A DNA stretch of 31,812 nt from Rhizophagus sp. LPA8_4_AMF (lineage: Eukaryota; Glomeromycota; Glomeromycetes; Glomerales; Glomeraceae), in assembly GCA_021464525.1 (NCBI GenBank), contig JADRCO010000522.1, positions 1-31,812 on the forward strand, written 5' to 3'. The notes beneath the pieces were generated by a model. The model did not search any database. It saw only the letters and a list, made by a program, of their open reading frames with translations, and had not been told where the DNA came from. This document shows positions 9,835 through 21,189 of this stretch, piece after piece. The position numbers were made by a program, and so were the translations under genes. Position 1 is the stretch's first letter. Each line of letters begins with the position of its first letter.

Positions 9835-10098
9835 TTCTACTATATAATTATATAACGTTCTTTTTTTTTTATTTATTAGGTTCTAAATGTGTCCAAATAT
9901 TTTAAATATAGCTTCTTCAATTTATGAACCATGTTCTTGACGCTTAATTAGTTGTGTGATCTGATCATGATGTGAGCATGATGTGAGCATTAGGTTTTAG
10001 TCAATTTTCAAGCAAAACATTACTACATACTTGTACCTGTTTCAAATTAATAATTGTTTTGGGTCAATTTTTTTAACTTCAACTCGGAGTAAGAGCAG

Positions 10099-10272
10099 AT
10101 GATGCGGACCACAATCAAATGCGTACACGCCAAATTTGTCATTTATTCTTTAACAATCAACGAAGGAGACGACGAAGGCATTCGCATCCCGTATTATTAT
10201 ATACTTATCTCGCACCATCTTGGTCAAGATAAGTTTCAAATTGGGAATTTGGCACATTCTCACGTCAAATGA
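10099..10272 (+). CDS. 57-codon open frame, unidentified
   Basis: ATG at 10099 runs to TGA at 10270-10272 in a stretch richer in G+C and CpG than its surroundings. The predicted product includes INEGDDEGIRIPYYYILISH and has no signal peptide or membrane segment. It is short, and an isolated frame of this size can occur by chance. The higher GC and balanced residue mix are the only positive evidence. It might be an exon of a larger split or decayed gene. Confidence 0.2.
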   Translation: MMRTTIKCVHAKFVIYSLTINEGDDEGIRIPYYYILISHHLGQDKFQIGNLAHSHVK

Positions 10273-10705
10273 ACCACCAAATTATCTCGAAGGAAAGTTA
10301 TATGTAAGTCTTTACATTTACCTAATGAATATGTAAACACGAGTTGTGTTTTGGCTTTCAATACAAGTACTAATATATTTCGTTCAAAATTTATAACTGA
10401 AATTTTTATTTAAGCGTCAAAATTTATGTACTATTTTTTTAATCTTGATCTCTTAAAGAAAGAAAAAAATAAAGGAAAAATATACCATAAACATATCAGT
10501 AATATAATACTTATGTGTATATATACGTATCAACTTAATTAATTTTGATCATTTATGAATTAAGTGATAATTGATTTATAAATATTGACTATAATGGAGC
10601 AATATAACTAGAACTTCGATTGATTAAAAATTTATTTAATAAAAAAGCGTATAGACATAAATCACTTGATCCGTTATTTATAAATTCTATATATTAAATA
10701 TGCAG

Positions 10706-11361
10706 ATGTGAATAATTTCTGTGACAGTAAACTTGATCTATTTGTTTCACCAGAAGGATCGAATATATCGAGTTATGATAGCGAAAAGGTTCATATAAAT
10801 CACGTTGTAACCATTAATTATACATATAACTTTCTACGTGAATTTGATCAAGTCAATCATCGAAATTCAGCTAAGACTAACCCAAAATGATCGAGTGGAG
10901 ATCGAGCAAAATAAATAACATTGATGGAATGGGAAAAAGTGGCAGCTAGTGATGGGATTCCCATGGAATTTGCAGGAATTTATCGGGATCTGTGCGAATT
11001 TTACATTAGTAATACTGTACAAATCTCATAAAATTCCGCGTAACGGTTAATTAACCCCCATCCCTAGTGGCAGCACAAGCTATAGGAAAGGTTACATTTG
11101 ATAAGGGTATAGAGGCTGAACAAATAAAGAATTGGAGTGATATGGACGACGAATACTTTAAGATTGGTGAAGAAATCGTTCGTTAGCAGAAAAAAGTGAA
11201 TTAGAAATTCACATCGCTTAATGACGATTTTACAAAAAGACTAAAGGATGAGAATAGAGTTAAAGACGAGAAAAATGTAAATGAAAAACATCTACAAAAT
11301 AGCCCGCCAGCAAAAAAAAAATACCAAAAACGTTGGAGGGTTGAAGGCGAGAAAAAGTAAA
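10706..11361 (+). pseudogene. decayed gene interrupted by a second hAT-type MITE
   Basis: A coding-like exon opens after a TATGCAG acceptor-like site at 10705 and reads NNFCDSKLDLFVSPEGSN... to a TGA at 10888. The same frame continues past a second stop, through LMEWEKVAAQ, is cut by a 120-bp MITE (10947-11066), and after virtual removal of the element plus one 8-bp duplication goes on through AIGKVTFDKGIEAEQIKNWS...EEIVR to a TAG. Beyond one more stop it ends in a lysine-rich, charged tail (KRLKDENRVKDEK). At least four in-frame stops are present. I do not recognise the protein. The coherence across the insertion shows it was a single frame before the element landed. Confidence 0.5.
10947..11066. 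mobile_element. hAT-type MITE with 8-bp target-site duplication
   Basis: The 120-bp element begins TAGTGATGGGATTCCC; the reverse complement of the other end begins TAGGGATGGGGGTTAA. It is flanked by the perfect 8-mer GTGGCAGC at 10939-10946 and 11067-11074. Short TAG(G/T)GATG ends with an 8-bp duplication indicate hAT ancestry. It encodes nothing. It interrupts the decayed frame at 10706-11361, which confirms the insertion point. It shares the TAGGGAT start with the 7171-7397 element but otherwise looks like a different family. Confidence 0.85.
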
Positions 11362-11654
11362 CACTTACTTCTAATAACCGTTTCGAAGTCACGTGATTTT
11401 ACGAAAAATCACATGATACCAAAATTGAGCGTTTTCGTATCATAGATTAACATAATGCTGGCCGAAATTATCATAGCGCGGGCCAAATTTAATATTAAGC
11501 ACATGATAAATTTCATGTGATCCTTTGATACTGATCTAGGGTTCCGATCAGCTGAAATTATAATTTGGGACTTGAATTAAAAATTTTAATAGTATGACTG
11601 TATGAGTTAACTTATAGGCTGGCCCAGGCTAACGATTTTTACGTAGATATTATA

Positions 11655-11804
11655 GATTTATAGGCTTCCTTAGGAGTGTATGATATTAACATACAAACTG
11701 GCCCGAGTTTAGGAGTTAAGCACTGCGTTAACGTTACCTCCGGCCAGTTCGTACGTTAATATCGTACACCCCACTGTACATTAAGGAACCTTAATATATA
11801 AATC
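11655..11804. mobile_element. long imperfect inverted repeat (foldback/MITE-like)
   Basis: The inner arms, 28 nt each (11676-11703 and 11742-11769), are inverted copies differing at only three positions, around a 38-nt spacer. Outer arms containing GATTTATA and TTCCTTA continue the symmetry with a small indel to about 11655 and 11804. All three arm differences are CpG in the right arm versus TpG or CpA in the left. The structure could be a MITE or a foldback element; no target duplication was identified. No coding sequence is present. Confidence 0.7.
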
Positions 11805-12518
11805 AAGCTTGCTGGTAATTTTCCCATATAATGGATCAAATAATCGATACTAAAAAAGCATTTAGATAGATCTCGATCTGATTCCATATCTCTTTAACTT
11901 AAATAAAGGAAAAGTAAACTAATGAATTTAATTGGCAAAAAAATATTTGTTTAGAGTAGCCTGAGTAGGACTTATAGTGGTTATAAAAATTTTTCTGAAA
12001 TTTTTTTTTTTTTTGGCTTTTAAGAATGAAACACTTTGGATGCAGCTTCAGAAACATTTTAGATGATTTATATTTAATACTTTATTTAATAAATTTACCC
12101 GTTGTAACGAATATCGACACTATATCGTAACTAATCCAGCAGCAAATATATCCGGTTAGGGTTTATGAATATTTATTCGAATATCCCAAATTTCAATTGC
12201 AATTATAGTTATGAAGTAGGCGGTCCATATTAGAAAACATTGAATTATTAGGAAACATTAAATCCGAAATTATTTTAAACCGAGTCAAAATGATTCAGGT
12301 CGCTCAACTGAGGACATATTTAAGATCTTGCACACATATATTTTTATATATTAGATTTTTTAATTTTAAAAAATGAAAAATGGAAAAATTTAACGATCCA
12401 TAGACAAATAAATTAAATTTTTTGCACCTTTCTAAAAAAATTTGAGTAATGAACATTTTTCTTATTCTTAATAAAAAATTAAACATTTGTTGCGATCAAT
12501 AGTATCATTGGTTTTAAA

Positions 12519-13963
12519 TTAAGCAATATTGATTTGTAAATCTATTATGAACGAAATAAAATTGTTAGTATATTTTATCACTAGCAAAATATTTTCTATA
12601 CTTATAGAATTATTAGATACAGTACCTGCTGATATATTTTCATATTGGTTATAATAATCCTCTGAATTTTTTGATTCAGGAAGATTATTAAAGTTAAGTA
12701 ATCTACTTGTGTAAATGGCTTCGGAATGTGTGTTCATTTTATATGATGAAGTTAAACTAATTGAAATTATTTTATTGATCGGTAAATGTAAATTATTATT
12801 TATTTCTTCTGCTTCTTTAATCTGCTTATTTAATTCTACGTTATTTCCATTCCATTTTTCTATAGTAGGCTTTAATTCATGAGAATTTGGTCGATTTAAA
12901 GGATTTGCATCTAAACATCTTTTAATTGTATGCAAAATTAATTGAGGAACTCTAATATTAAAACTTGGTCTGAATCCTTGACAAATCTTTATAGCTAATG
13001 CTTCATCGTGACTTATATTATGAAATGGACGTAATCCAGAAATTACCTCATACATAATTATACCAAAACTATAAATATCAGCAGCTTTGTTATAATTTTG
13101 TCCTTGCAAGATTTCAGGAGCCATGTAAGGTAAAACACCATAAGTATCATCTTTTGTATTTTCACAATTAGCTGGCCTACATAATCCCATGTCAGTTATA
13201 CAAATAATATCTGAATGAAGCTTTAATATATTACCAATATGTAAATCCCGATGAATTAATTCATTCCTATGAATATGAAGAAGACCTGTGGCTATACAAT
13301 ATAAACATTGAATTTTATCATACCATGTTAAATTATTATAATTCTTATCTAAATAGTCTCGTAAACTTCCATTCTCTGCATAATCCAAAACCATCATATA
13401 ATTTTCTGTTTCTGGATCTTGAGTTATTCCATAAAATGTAACAATGGATCTAGTAGATATATTATATATTTTATGATGCGATGTAACCTAAGAACAACAA
13501 CAATACATTAGTAAATATTATATTTCAAAACAATTAACTTTATATAATACTGTACCTCATCGATAAATTTTAATGTGACATCCTTTGATTTATTTAAACT
13601 TTTCAGAGCTACAAATTTATTTAATGGATGACATCTATTCCAATTTTGCTTGTCATTATTCCAGCTCTGTATATAACCATCAGTCCATTTTGCTTTATAT
13701 ACTCGACCGAACCCACCCTTTGCAATATATTCAATATCATAAAATCTCTCATATGGGATCCATTCTAATATTCTGTAGAATTCATTTGCTGATATCTGAG
13801 CATCTTGAATAAATTTATCAATCTCACCGTTACCGCTCGTCCAATACTTGAAATTTTTTTGAAGACGTGTCGCATTACAAGCATTACACCATTCAGGACC
13901 GGTATTTATTTGATTGCATTCTTCGCACCTTCCATATTCTTCATTATTAGTGAATAGCCCCAT
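12519..13963 (-). CDS. TKL-type protein kinase with N-terminal CxxC-CxxC motif (kinase 2, 430 aa)
   Basis: Predicted cytoplasmic serine/threonine kinase of the same family as kinase 1. Exons: 13963-13556, 13487-12626 and a tiny 12541-12519 exon; introns of 68 and 84 bp have GT-AG ends. Cys13, Cys16, Cys26 and Cys29 form the N-terminal knuckle, and WTSGN-DKFIQDAQ follows at about 41-56. The glycine loop is canonical (KGGFGRVYKA, 82-91), Lys121 lies in VALK and Glu136 is probably the helix-C glutamate. The catalytic loop is HRDLHIGN (Asp217), the metal motif is DMG (235-237) instead of DFG, and APE is at 259-261. The tail has HSEAIYTSRLLNF. The last intron is a multiple of three with no stop, so a retained form of 458 aa is equally possible. 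Kinase residues are intact, so activity is likely. Confidence 0.9.
12542..12625 (-). other. optional last intron of kinase 2
   Basis: 84-bp candidate with donor GTACTG and acceptor TTCATAATAG. Removal gives ...ENISADLQINIA-stop, which resembles the usual family ending; retention adds 28 residues in the same frame. The intron is stop-free, so the sequence alone cannot decide. Confidence 0.5.
13488..13555 (-). other. intron 1 of kinase 2
   Basis: 68-bp phase-0 intron, donor GTACAG directly after the GAG codon of the helix-C glutamate, acceptor TTGTTCTTAG. Same position and phase as intron 1 of kinase 1. Splicing restores VTSHHKIYNIS...FYGITQDPETENY, the usual sequence before the hinge region. 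Confidence 0.88.
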
Positions 13964-15625
13964 AATACGAAATAACTTTTTTTTTTAATAAAAAGTGGTA
14001 TTATTTATTGTTAAATTTGGAAGGAGCAAGTCAGTTAACGGAATTTTTTTTCAATTTATGGAGCGTTTTGTAATAAAAATTGTTTGTGAATACTGATTAC
14101 TAATGCGATGTTTCTGTTAGTATAAGATCATCAAATAATAGTAGTATGGTTTTATTCATTACAGCAATGAAGTATCTCGGAATTTCGGAATTTCGGAAAC
14201 AAAAAAGTTTCGGGACAAATTTATCCAAAGTCATTTCGGTGTTTCTTCGGTACGCGCCGATGGTATACCTAGACAGTTGAATGTCATATATAGTTAAACA
14301 AAAAGGTTAGATGGCGATGTTTTGTTTTTTAGTTTTTTTTTTATTATGTTATATGTACGTATATTTTTGTGATTTTTAGTATTTAATAAAAAGTAGTTAA
14401 ATAAAAAGAATACAGGTTAGTTATATTAGCCTAAGTTAGATAGATATAGGAATATATCGCAGATTCGCAGGACGTTATGTTGACGATTTCAAAAAAAATT
14501 CATTACAGCAAATGAAATAAATTATGGTTGGATCAACGCTTATTTTGAATAAAAAAAAAAAATTAATTCTGTAAGTCCTTATTTGAAAATAAACAGAAAT
14601 TGGACGTTTTTGATGTAATAAAATCTTTCATAGTGGCTTTGACAAATGGATTTATTGGCTTAGCTTATTAGGCTTATTAGGTTTAAAGCCTACAAAAAAG
14701 TTAATCACACTTTTTTTTCACCTAATATTTTTATTCCTTATGCTAACTCCACAAAATAATAATTGGTTTTACTACTTTATACTTGATTTATACATGTCAA
14801 GTCATACAAGTTTATAATATAAGGTCAAACTATATATCCATACCATTGATTATAAATTATCATATGGAAATACTGCATATTTCACATGTTTAATTTTAAA
14901 TTACCAATAAATCTAACGGTGTTTCAATAGTTTCTTACCATTATTAGGATCCATTAAATGTACTTATTTATATAAAAAAAGATGGTTTAATTCTTAGGAA
15001 TTAAATTGTTTTAAATACTTAACTGTCATTTTAATTTTGTCAATATGTTTAAAGAAGTCATATATGATTATATTAGCCGAGAGTCTTAAAATATTTGTAA
15101 CAAAAACTATAAGTTTTTAACTAGAAATGATAGGACCCCGAACTATACATAAAAATGTAGGGTACGGGTTTGCGTAGAATTGACCAAAATAATCATGTAG
15201 ATCTTTCCTTTTATAGATCATTCTGGCCCGAATTTATTTCCTTTTTTAGATGCTGACTGGCGTTATCATAATTCTGGCCCTGAAAAAAATGCGTAGAGCT
15301 AATAGTAATTTTTTTTTGGCTACAGCTTACCTCTATATACATAGCTCGGGATCCTGAAATGATCCTAAATGAAAAAAAGTTTGCTACGAAACAACTACAA
15401 TGAAATAATCCTGAATAATTTATTAAATAACGCAACCATTTTGTTCTTATATAATAATTCAGATCATTTTTTTCTCAATTGTAACTGTTGCTTAAATTAT
15501 ATTGTGTTTCTTTGTTTCCATTTTTTGCTGCTTTGTTGTATTTTCTCTTAAATCTTTTAATATTATGCCTGAAATTTTCAATAGAAACGTTTCTAAATAA
15601 TGAAGAAAGAAAAAGAAAATTTTAA

Positions 15626-15818
15626 TTGATTGTAAAAACACTTGACAAAACATTACCATTAAACATAACTAAGCGACCCCCTCTTGTTGAATTTTATTCC
15701 TAAATAAGGAAAAGAAAAAAATGTTACTTTACTAAAAAACAGGAAAATGCAATTTTGCGTAGATTATCGCCCTCTGAAAGAACATTTACGCGAAACTTGG
15801 CTTGTAATTTCATATTAA
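15626..15818 (+). pseudogene. gypsy-like reverse transcriptase fragment
   Basis: The frame from about 15723 reads VTLLKNRKMQFCVDYRPLKE and continues to a TAA at 15816. The K-x-x-x-M-x-FCVDYR-x-L pattern is the conserved N-terminal palm block of Ty3/gypsy reverse transcriptases. Just upstream, in another frame, LIVKTLDKTLPLNITKRPP is coding-like, so at least one frameshift separates the two. No integrase, protease or LTR is recognisable nearby. This is a short degraded scrap, not an element able to function. Gypsy assignment rests on one motif. Confidence 0.4.
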
Positions 15819-17095
15819 GCCATTCCTAGGAGGAGATGGAAAGCAAATTTTGATTTCATGAAAAAGATAAATCAAAGAATGAAGGGTAATTGGAAATATG
15901 GGAGAAGTTGAAAAGGATATAACAAAAAAAGAATTAGAGTTAAATCAAACAAAATCTGAAACAACGAAGGGATTTTAAAAAAAGAAAATGTTTGTGTGTG
16001 AAATAATTTAGTTTTTATATCTTTTATTTATTTAATAATTATATTAAAATATAGCAAAAATAGTAAAAATCTTTTTACATGATTCAAATGACATTACCGT
16101 TTTTGTGAATGTACGGGTTGTACTACAATAAAGGAGTTCAATATAAGAAAGATAAAAAAAAAAATCATTTTTATATATTAAAAAAAACTATTTCAACACA
16201 TAGTCGCTATTCATTAAAATAATTTATAGATTTTTTATTCATCCTGAGTCACACTCAAAATCCAAAAGCTCTATTAATATAATTCTCATGATCCTCACTA
16301 AATTATTAAGTTGACCAATCTTTCAAACATAGCTATGCCAATGTGATGTTGGCATGTACTCAATTGCTTTGATAAAATTTCTAAATTAAAATTAAATATA
16401 TAGTAGATTATTCATTAATATATAGATTTAAATAATTATTGAATTATAATGATAAACTCATTTCTAAAACATGGCAAAATGCTCCATTCATTATCTGAAA
16501 TTAAAAAAACTATTTAATACATAATCAAGTACTGTAATAATATTAATGGGCTAATAAATAATGAAACAAAGTATAAAAAATGTCTTATTAAATTAATATT
16601 TTAATTGCAAATATTAAAAATATTAAAATTCTCCAATTCACTTGAAGTTTTAATGCACATTATAACATAAAATACGTTGAATTCCACCTAGCTTTTACGT
16701 CCAATATAAGATTAAGTGAATTGTTAAATTGTTGGAGTTACCCAAATATAGATTACATTGATGATTGAATCATTCTGGTAAAGATTGAATTGCAATCTTT
16801 ATATAATACTAATGACATCTCCACTTCTATTAGAAATTTCTTCTAAAATTGATTTCTCCTTGTGCTTCACCAGCTTTTATGTACTTCATATCATTTGTGT
16901 TGTTAAATTCATTATGTGAGCCAAATAATGAGTATGATCTTTTTTAAAATGAAATTTATTTTTGCTTTCATAAATATGTTAAATATGAAAAATATGCAGC
17001 ATTGTCAGTTGTAATTGCAAGAATCTAGAATAAATATATCAATATATTAATAAGTAAATTTTATTATAAATTAAATTAAATTGTGCAAAAATTAA

Positions 17096-18260
17096 ATCTG
17101 TTGCATGTTATAAAACATATAATACCAACCTTTGTTAGAATATGAAAAATCAATTTGTATGCATCTTAAACATTCCTTTGCAACATTTTCACCTGTGTGA
17201 AATCCAGTAAGATGAATGAAATCAAGTTGAACATTTTGAAATTCCAATCATTGCCTATAAAATGGTATTGTCTCATAGTTATGTTATTAACCATTGATAA
17301 GATTTTCTGTGCCTCTGTGGCATAATCTTCTATTTGGATCATCATGCTCATCCCAATGATAATCACTTATGGTATTATAATTAATTGCTATCATTGGGAA
17401 AACCCAAACAGTCTTGGAGCAAATGGACCCCATTTAATTTACTTAATTCTTTGTACAGGCCCATATAATATTTCTGGAAAAATTGATTGATAGAATTAGA
17501 TAATGGAATAAGAGTCATGGCATGTTATACCAAGGAATGCAATAGCATTTTGTGAAGTCCAGCAATTAACAGTAAACCTAATTTTTCTATATTATGGTTG
17601 ATCCAGATTCTCAAATATTTAATTTTTTTAATTCATCAACATGATATCCAAAATTTGAATTTTTGATTTTTGATAATAATGAGTCATAATAAATAATCCA
17701 GAGTAAAGGTGAAATTATTTTGCCTTGGTCTATACCCACTTGCATATCATAAATGTCAGTTAATTCCCCTGGTGTGAAAATTCTATTTTTTCTATTTAAA
17801 AATTATTCTTTTATTTAGTAATTAAAGTTTAAACTTTGAAAGCATTTGATTTGATTTATACTTTTGTGCATTTCTACTATCCATGTTGATGCTATCCATG
17901 TTTGTATTATCTGTGTTTGTGTTATCATTATTGCAAGTGTTTAAGCACGTGATTTTCTTCTTGGGTTTTCTTTGCAAGCTCAAGATTTTCTTCCACAAAG
18001 TTCTTTTGCCTTTACATTACAAATTCTATTAGTACTCCTTCAGCTGAATTAAGATTGTGATTAAAGATTTGCCATACCAAATCCTTAAAAGTGCTCTTCT
18101 TGGAATTTTGAACTTGAAGAAATAAGACTTTAATTATCTCAGATGGCCTTTTGTCTGCATTATGCAAATCATTTAGCAGTTAGCAACAAAAACTTCAACT
18201 TCTTGATATTCAGAGGATTCAATTATATTGAATGGTTGATCATTAACAACTATTCAAATA
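17096..18260 (-). pseudogene. hAT-family transposase relic, split by a retroelement fragment
   Basis: Reading leftward on the minus strand, the pieces appear in the normal hAT order. QPFNIIESSEYQEV (about 18250-18200) resembles the conserved PF..VE block. FTVNCWTSQNAIAFLGITCH (about 17576-17517) resembles the block with the first catalytic Asp region and the conserved W-T-S. GNDWNF followed after a frameshift by LDFIHLTGFHTGENVAKECL (about 17290-17160) matches the L-D-F...H-T-G-E-N block. Extra sequence separates the blocks: a reverse transcriptase piece at 17791-17620 and about 200 bp between GITCH and GNDWNF. Several stops and frameshifts make it non-functional. The last two blocks make the family call fairly safe. 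Confidence 0.65.
17620..17791 (-). pseudogene. non-LTR retrotransposon reverse transcriptase fragment
   Basis: An open frame of about 57 codons reads RIFTPGELTDIYDMQVGIDQ then GKIISPLLWIIYYDSLLSKI. G-(I/V)-D-Q-G-x-x-(I/L)-SP-(L/I)-L-W-x-I-x-Y-D-x-LL is the conserved block before the catalytic YxDD of LINE-type reverse transcriptases. The catalytic block itself is not found. It is CpG-poor like its surroundings and lies between two blocks of the hAT relic on the same strand, which suggests later insertion of the retroelement. Confidence 0.6.
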
Positions 18261-18540
18261 GTAAATTTTTCTCAGAACTTTCATTAGTAATGACTTAAAC
18301 AAATAATAATTATTAAGTTGTAAATAAGGAAATAGATGTGATATGAGAATACCTCCTCTTCTTCCACTATGATACCATTATCCAGCAAAATTTCTTTAGC
18401 TTGTCCATACAAGTCTAAAGCTTCTTGTCTTTCATCATTCACTTTCTCCAATCATCTATTTTTCTCCCTCAAAAATTGATCATTTTGCAACACTAAAATT
18501 TCGTCCTTACTATTAAAACATTTTGTAATAATTTTTATGA
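17900..18540 (-). pseudogene. coiled-coil-like decayed coding region
   Basis: Long stretches read open on the minus strand with one or two stops. They include DEILVLQNDQFLREKNR and LEKVNDERQEALDLYGQAKE (18520-18370), NDLHNADKRPSEIIKVLFLQ (from about 18170) and a charged EENLELAKKTQEENHVLKH segment near 17960. The helix-prone, Glu/Lys-rich composition suggests a coiled coil. Part of it overlaps the presumed N-terminal part of the hAT relic and it may all be one transposon-encoded protein. A GAG|GTATTC site near 18350 could be a former splice donor. Confidence 0.35.
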
Positions 18541-19859
18541 AAAGTTTTAAAACCATAGAACAATTGGATGTATCATATTCAGTTGTTTGGTTGATTTGGC
18601 AATTCCAATCTTTGGGTTTTGGAATAGGAAATAGAAATGCTTCATTTCAAGTTGAAAGGAAGGTTTCCAATCTTAGATATGAGTTGTTATATCTGCAATA
18701 TATTGTAAGAAATTATTATTTAAGTGTTTAATATCTTCATATTTGATTTTACTTGGAACTGATGCCTTGTTGATTTTATTACATTTTTTCTCTTCATGCT
18801 CCCGGTTCAGGATCATGGTTTACACATCTCAGAAACCAAGTGAAGAAACATGAAGACTATGGAACTGAAACAAAAACCAGCTACATGTATGTGCTATTCT
18901 AATGTGATGTCTGATTGTCTGTGAGCATTGGTCTACAATAGTGAGATTGAAATCTTGTATGTTGTAATATAATTGTTGAATAAAAAATAATAAATTATTA
19001 TGTCTGTTCTTTAGCTCAGATCCAGTTTACCATTCAGAGCTATCATTTCATAAATTTTTATTCCCTTGCTTCATTTTTTATCTTGCTTTATTTTTTGTAA
19101 TTCTTGTATTTATGTGAATCATATTCTTTAATTGCATTCTCTATTTATTTAAAACAAATTCTAATTATTGTTTAATTCTGGCAATTTATTTTTTTTGTTA
19201 GATTTTGAACTATTTTAAATATATATCTTTTATAAATTATGAATGAATTGATAATTTCTATATCTAAAAAAAAAAGAATCCAAGTTTGTCTAACTGGGCA
19301 ACATAATTGTAACCAGGATTAGTTGCTCAATCTGTGGAATTTCTAACAATTCCTGTTCATTGTGGTACTGAGATATAGTGCACAACTAGTGTATAATAGT
19401 GATATTGAAGTATTGAAGGGATCAAAAGACATAGAAGCATCCATATAACACAGTTCTCCTGCTTGGATGATATATATAATTGTATTCGATCTCCATTTCA
19501 ATATTTTCTAAATTTTGAATAATATTCTTGATGAAGCTACTGCTAGTGATGCTGCTACTAGCACCTTCACTGCCATTGGTGATGCTGCTGACCCATATTG
19601 TTTCATTAGCAATATCAATACCATTCATATTATAATTTATTTTCAATATTGCTTTTTAAGTTTTTTTAATAAAAGAGTTACATAGTTTTCTTAGTTTGGG
19701 TTATTTTTTTATTATAACCCAGGTGTTATGTATAATTATTATTATTACAGATCATTCACGTCTAACCTTGACACAGCCGTAATCTCTTTAACCATATATT
19801 CTTGCATAAGTCTTTCGTTGGAGTCATGTATGTAACAAATGGTAGAAATCTTAGACGGC

Positions 19860-21115
19860 ATTTTTCTTTATGTAAAAGAAAAATCTTTTTTGTATAATAT
19901 TTTTGTTAATAAACACTGAAAATAAAAAAAAATTAAATGGGAAAAGGGAGGTTTGTTTGTGGATATGTTTATATTTGCTCCCAAAGCTGATGATCTCTGG
20001 CTAAATATACCTGACTAAGGTAATTTCACTTCTCAAGATATTTGTCTCTTTTCTAATGGTTTAATCAACTATAATCATATTATTTTACATTACAAAGCTC
20101 ATAGAATCATTGAAATTTAGATGTCTATTAAAAATGTTATTGCAGTCATCATGATTATTAAAGTCTTGTTTGTCATTATAATTATCATATCAATTGCCAT
20201 GGAAACAGATGGTGTAGAAATTCTTGAAGTTTCTTGATTTGAAGTATAATTAATGAGAGTATATATTATTACTTTTTTATAATAAACTGATCTGCTGTAT
20301 AAATAATAAAATTATCTTATTTTATATACCACATAATTCATATATAATTCATTAGAAATATTCAGCATGTTTAACTATATCTTGTTTGATTGTATTATCT
20401 TTAGGATGGTAGGATCTAAATGATTATATAATTTAATTTGTTAAGTTGTAATGTATGTGCAGCACATGGTTGCTGTTTCATGACATTTAAATAATTATTA
20501 CCAAGTATTCCTTTAACAATAATTATGAAATTGTTTAATAAGTAATATATAAGTTTTTGAATAATGCAAAATATTGGATAAGTCTTCAAATTAAAAATAT
20601 TTTGCTTTAGTGCATTATTGTAAATGTGTAACTGAAGCTAAAAAAACCCTCCTCTAAATGTTCAAATGATTGAATTATAATAGAAATAGTTATTAAACTA
20701 TTTTTCAGATTATTTGATGAACTCCACATCCTTCAAATTCCACATATATGATTTTACAATCAGTTGTTTTCTTGTGAGGAATGGGCCACTTATTATTACA
20801 CCTTTTTCTCAAAATGTAGAGGTCACAAATCATGTTGATTATGATCCAGAGTGACAACAGGCTTATGGGGAAAGCATTGATGGATTGTGGAGATAGTTGA
20901 CATAAAAATGGATCAATAATTGATATTTGTGTCAAAATGTGATTTCTCAAAAACATGTGGTTTTATTTCATGGATCTGTAAATGTTATTTACAATATTAT
21001 TTATCATCCACATAAGATATTTCTGGATTCTCTAAATTGTTGTGTATATTTAATATTCTTTCTTCTGTTAATTTATAACCAATATTTTACCATTGTATTT
21101 AACATAAAAGTGAAC
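19860..21115. other. CpG-free stretch
   Basis: I found no CG dinucleotide on reading every base from about 19860 to 21115, although C and G are present throughout and TG and CA are frequent. The neighbouring 16-29 kb is also very CpG-poor. This is the expected footprint of long-term cytosine methylation and deamination of repeats. No gene is supportable inside; a minus-strand frame at 20956-20705 (KRCNNKWPIPHKKTTDCK) has coding-like residues but no recognised family. Confidence 0.75.
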
Positions 21116-21189
21116 CGTAATAAAAGATATACCATAAAAGTATCTAATAATTCCATTAACTATCTGATATACTACCACTAAAATACTGG

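Noticed and set aside
12304-12486. 60-codon minus-strand frame downstream of kinase 2
   Set aside because: Phe/Leu/Lys-rich translation of AT-rich DNA, no recognisable motif.
13585-13812. 75-codon plus-strand open frame
   Set aside because: Antisense shadow of exon 1 of kinase 2.
15211-15551. Overlapping frames on both strands
   Set aside because: Neither has motif, splice or composition support; the plus frame is a Cys/Phe/Leu-rich product of T-rich DNA.
18537-18731. 64-codon plus-strand frame
   Set aside because: The minus strand of this region is at least as coding-like and fits the adjacent decayed transposon gene.
19422-19646. 74-codon minus-strand frame rich in Ser, Ile and Asn
   Set aside because: Low-complexity translation without an ATG at its start and no recognised family.
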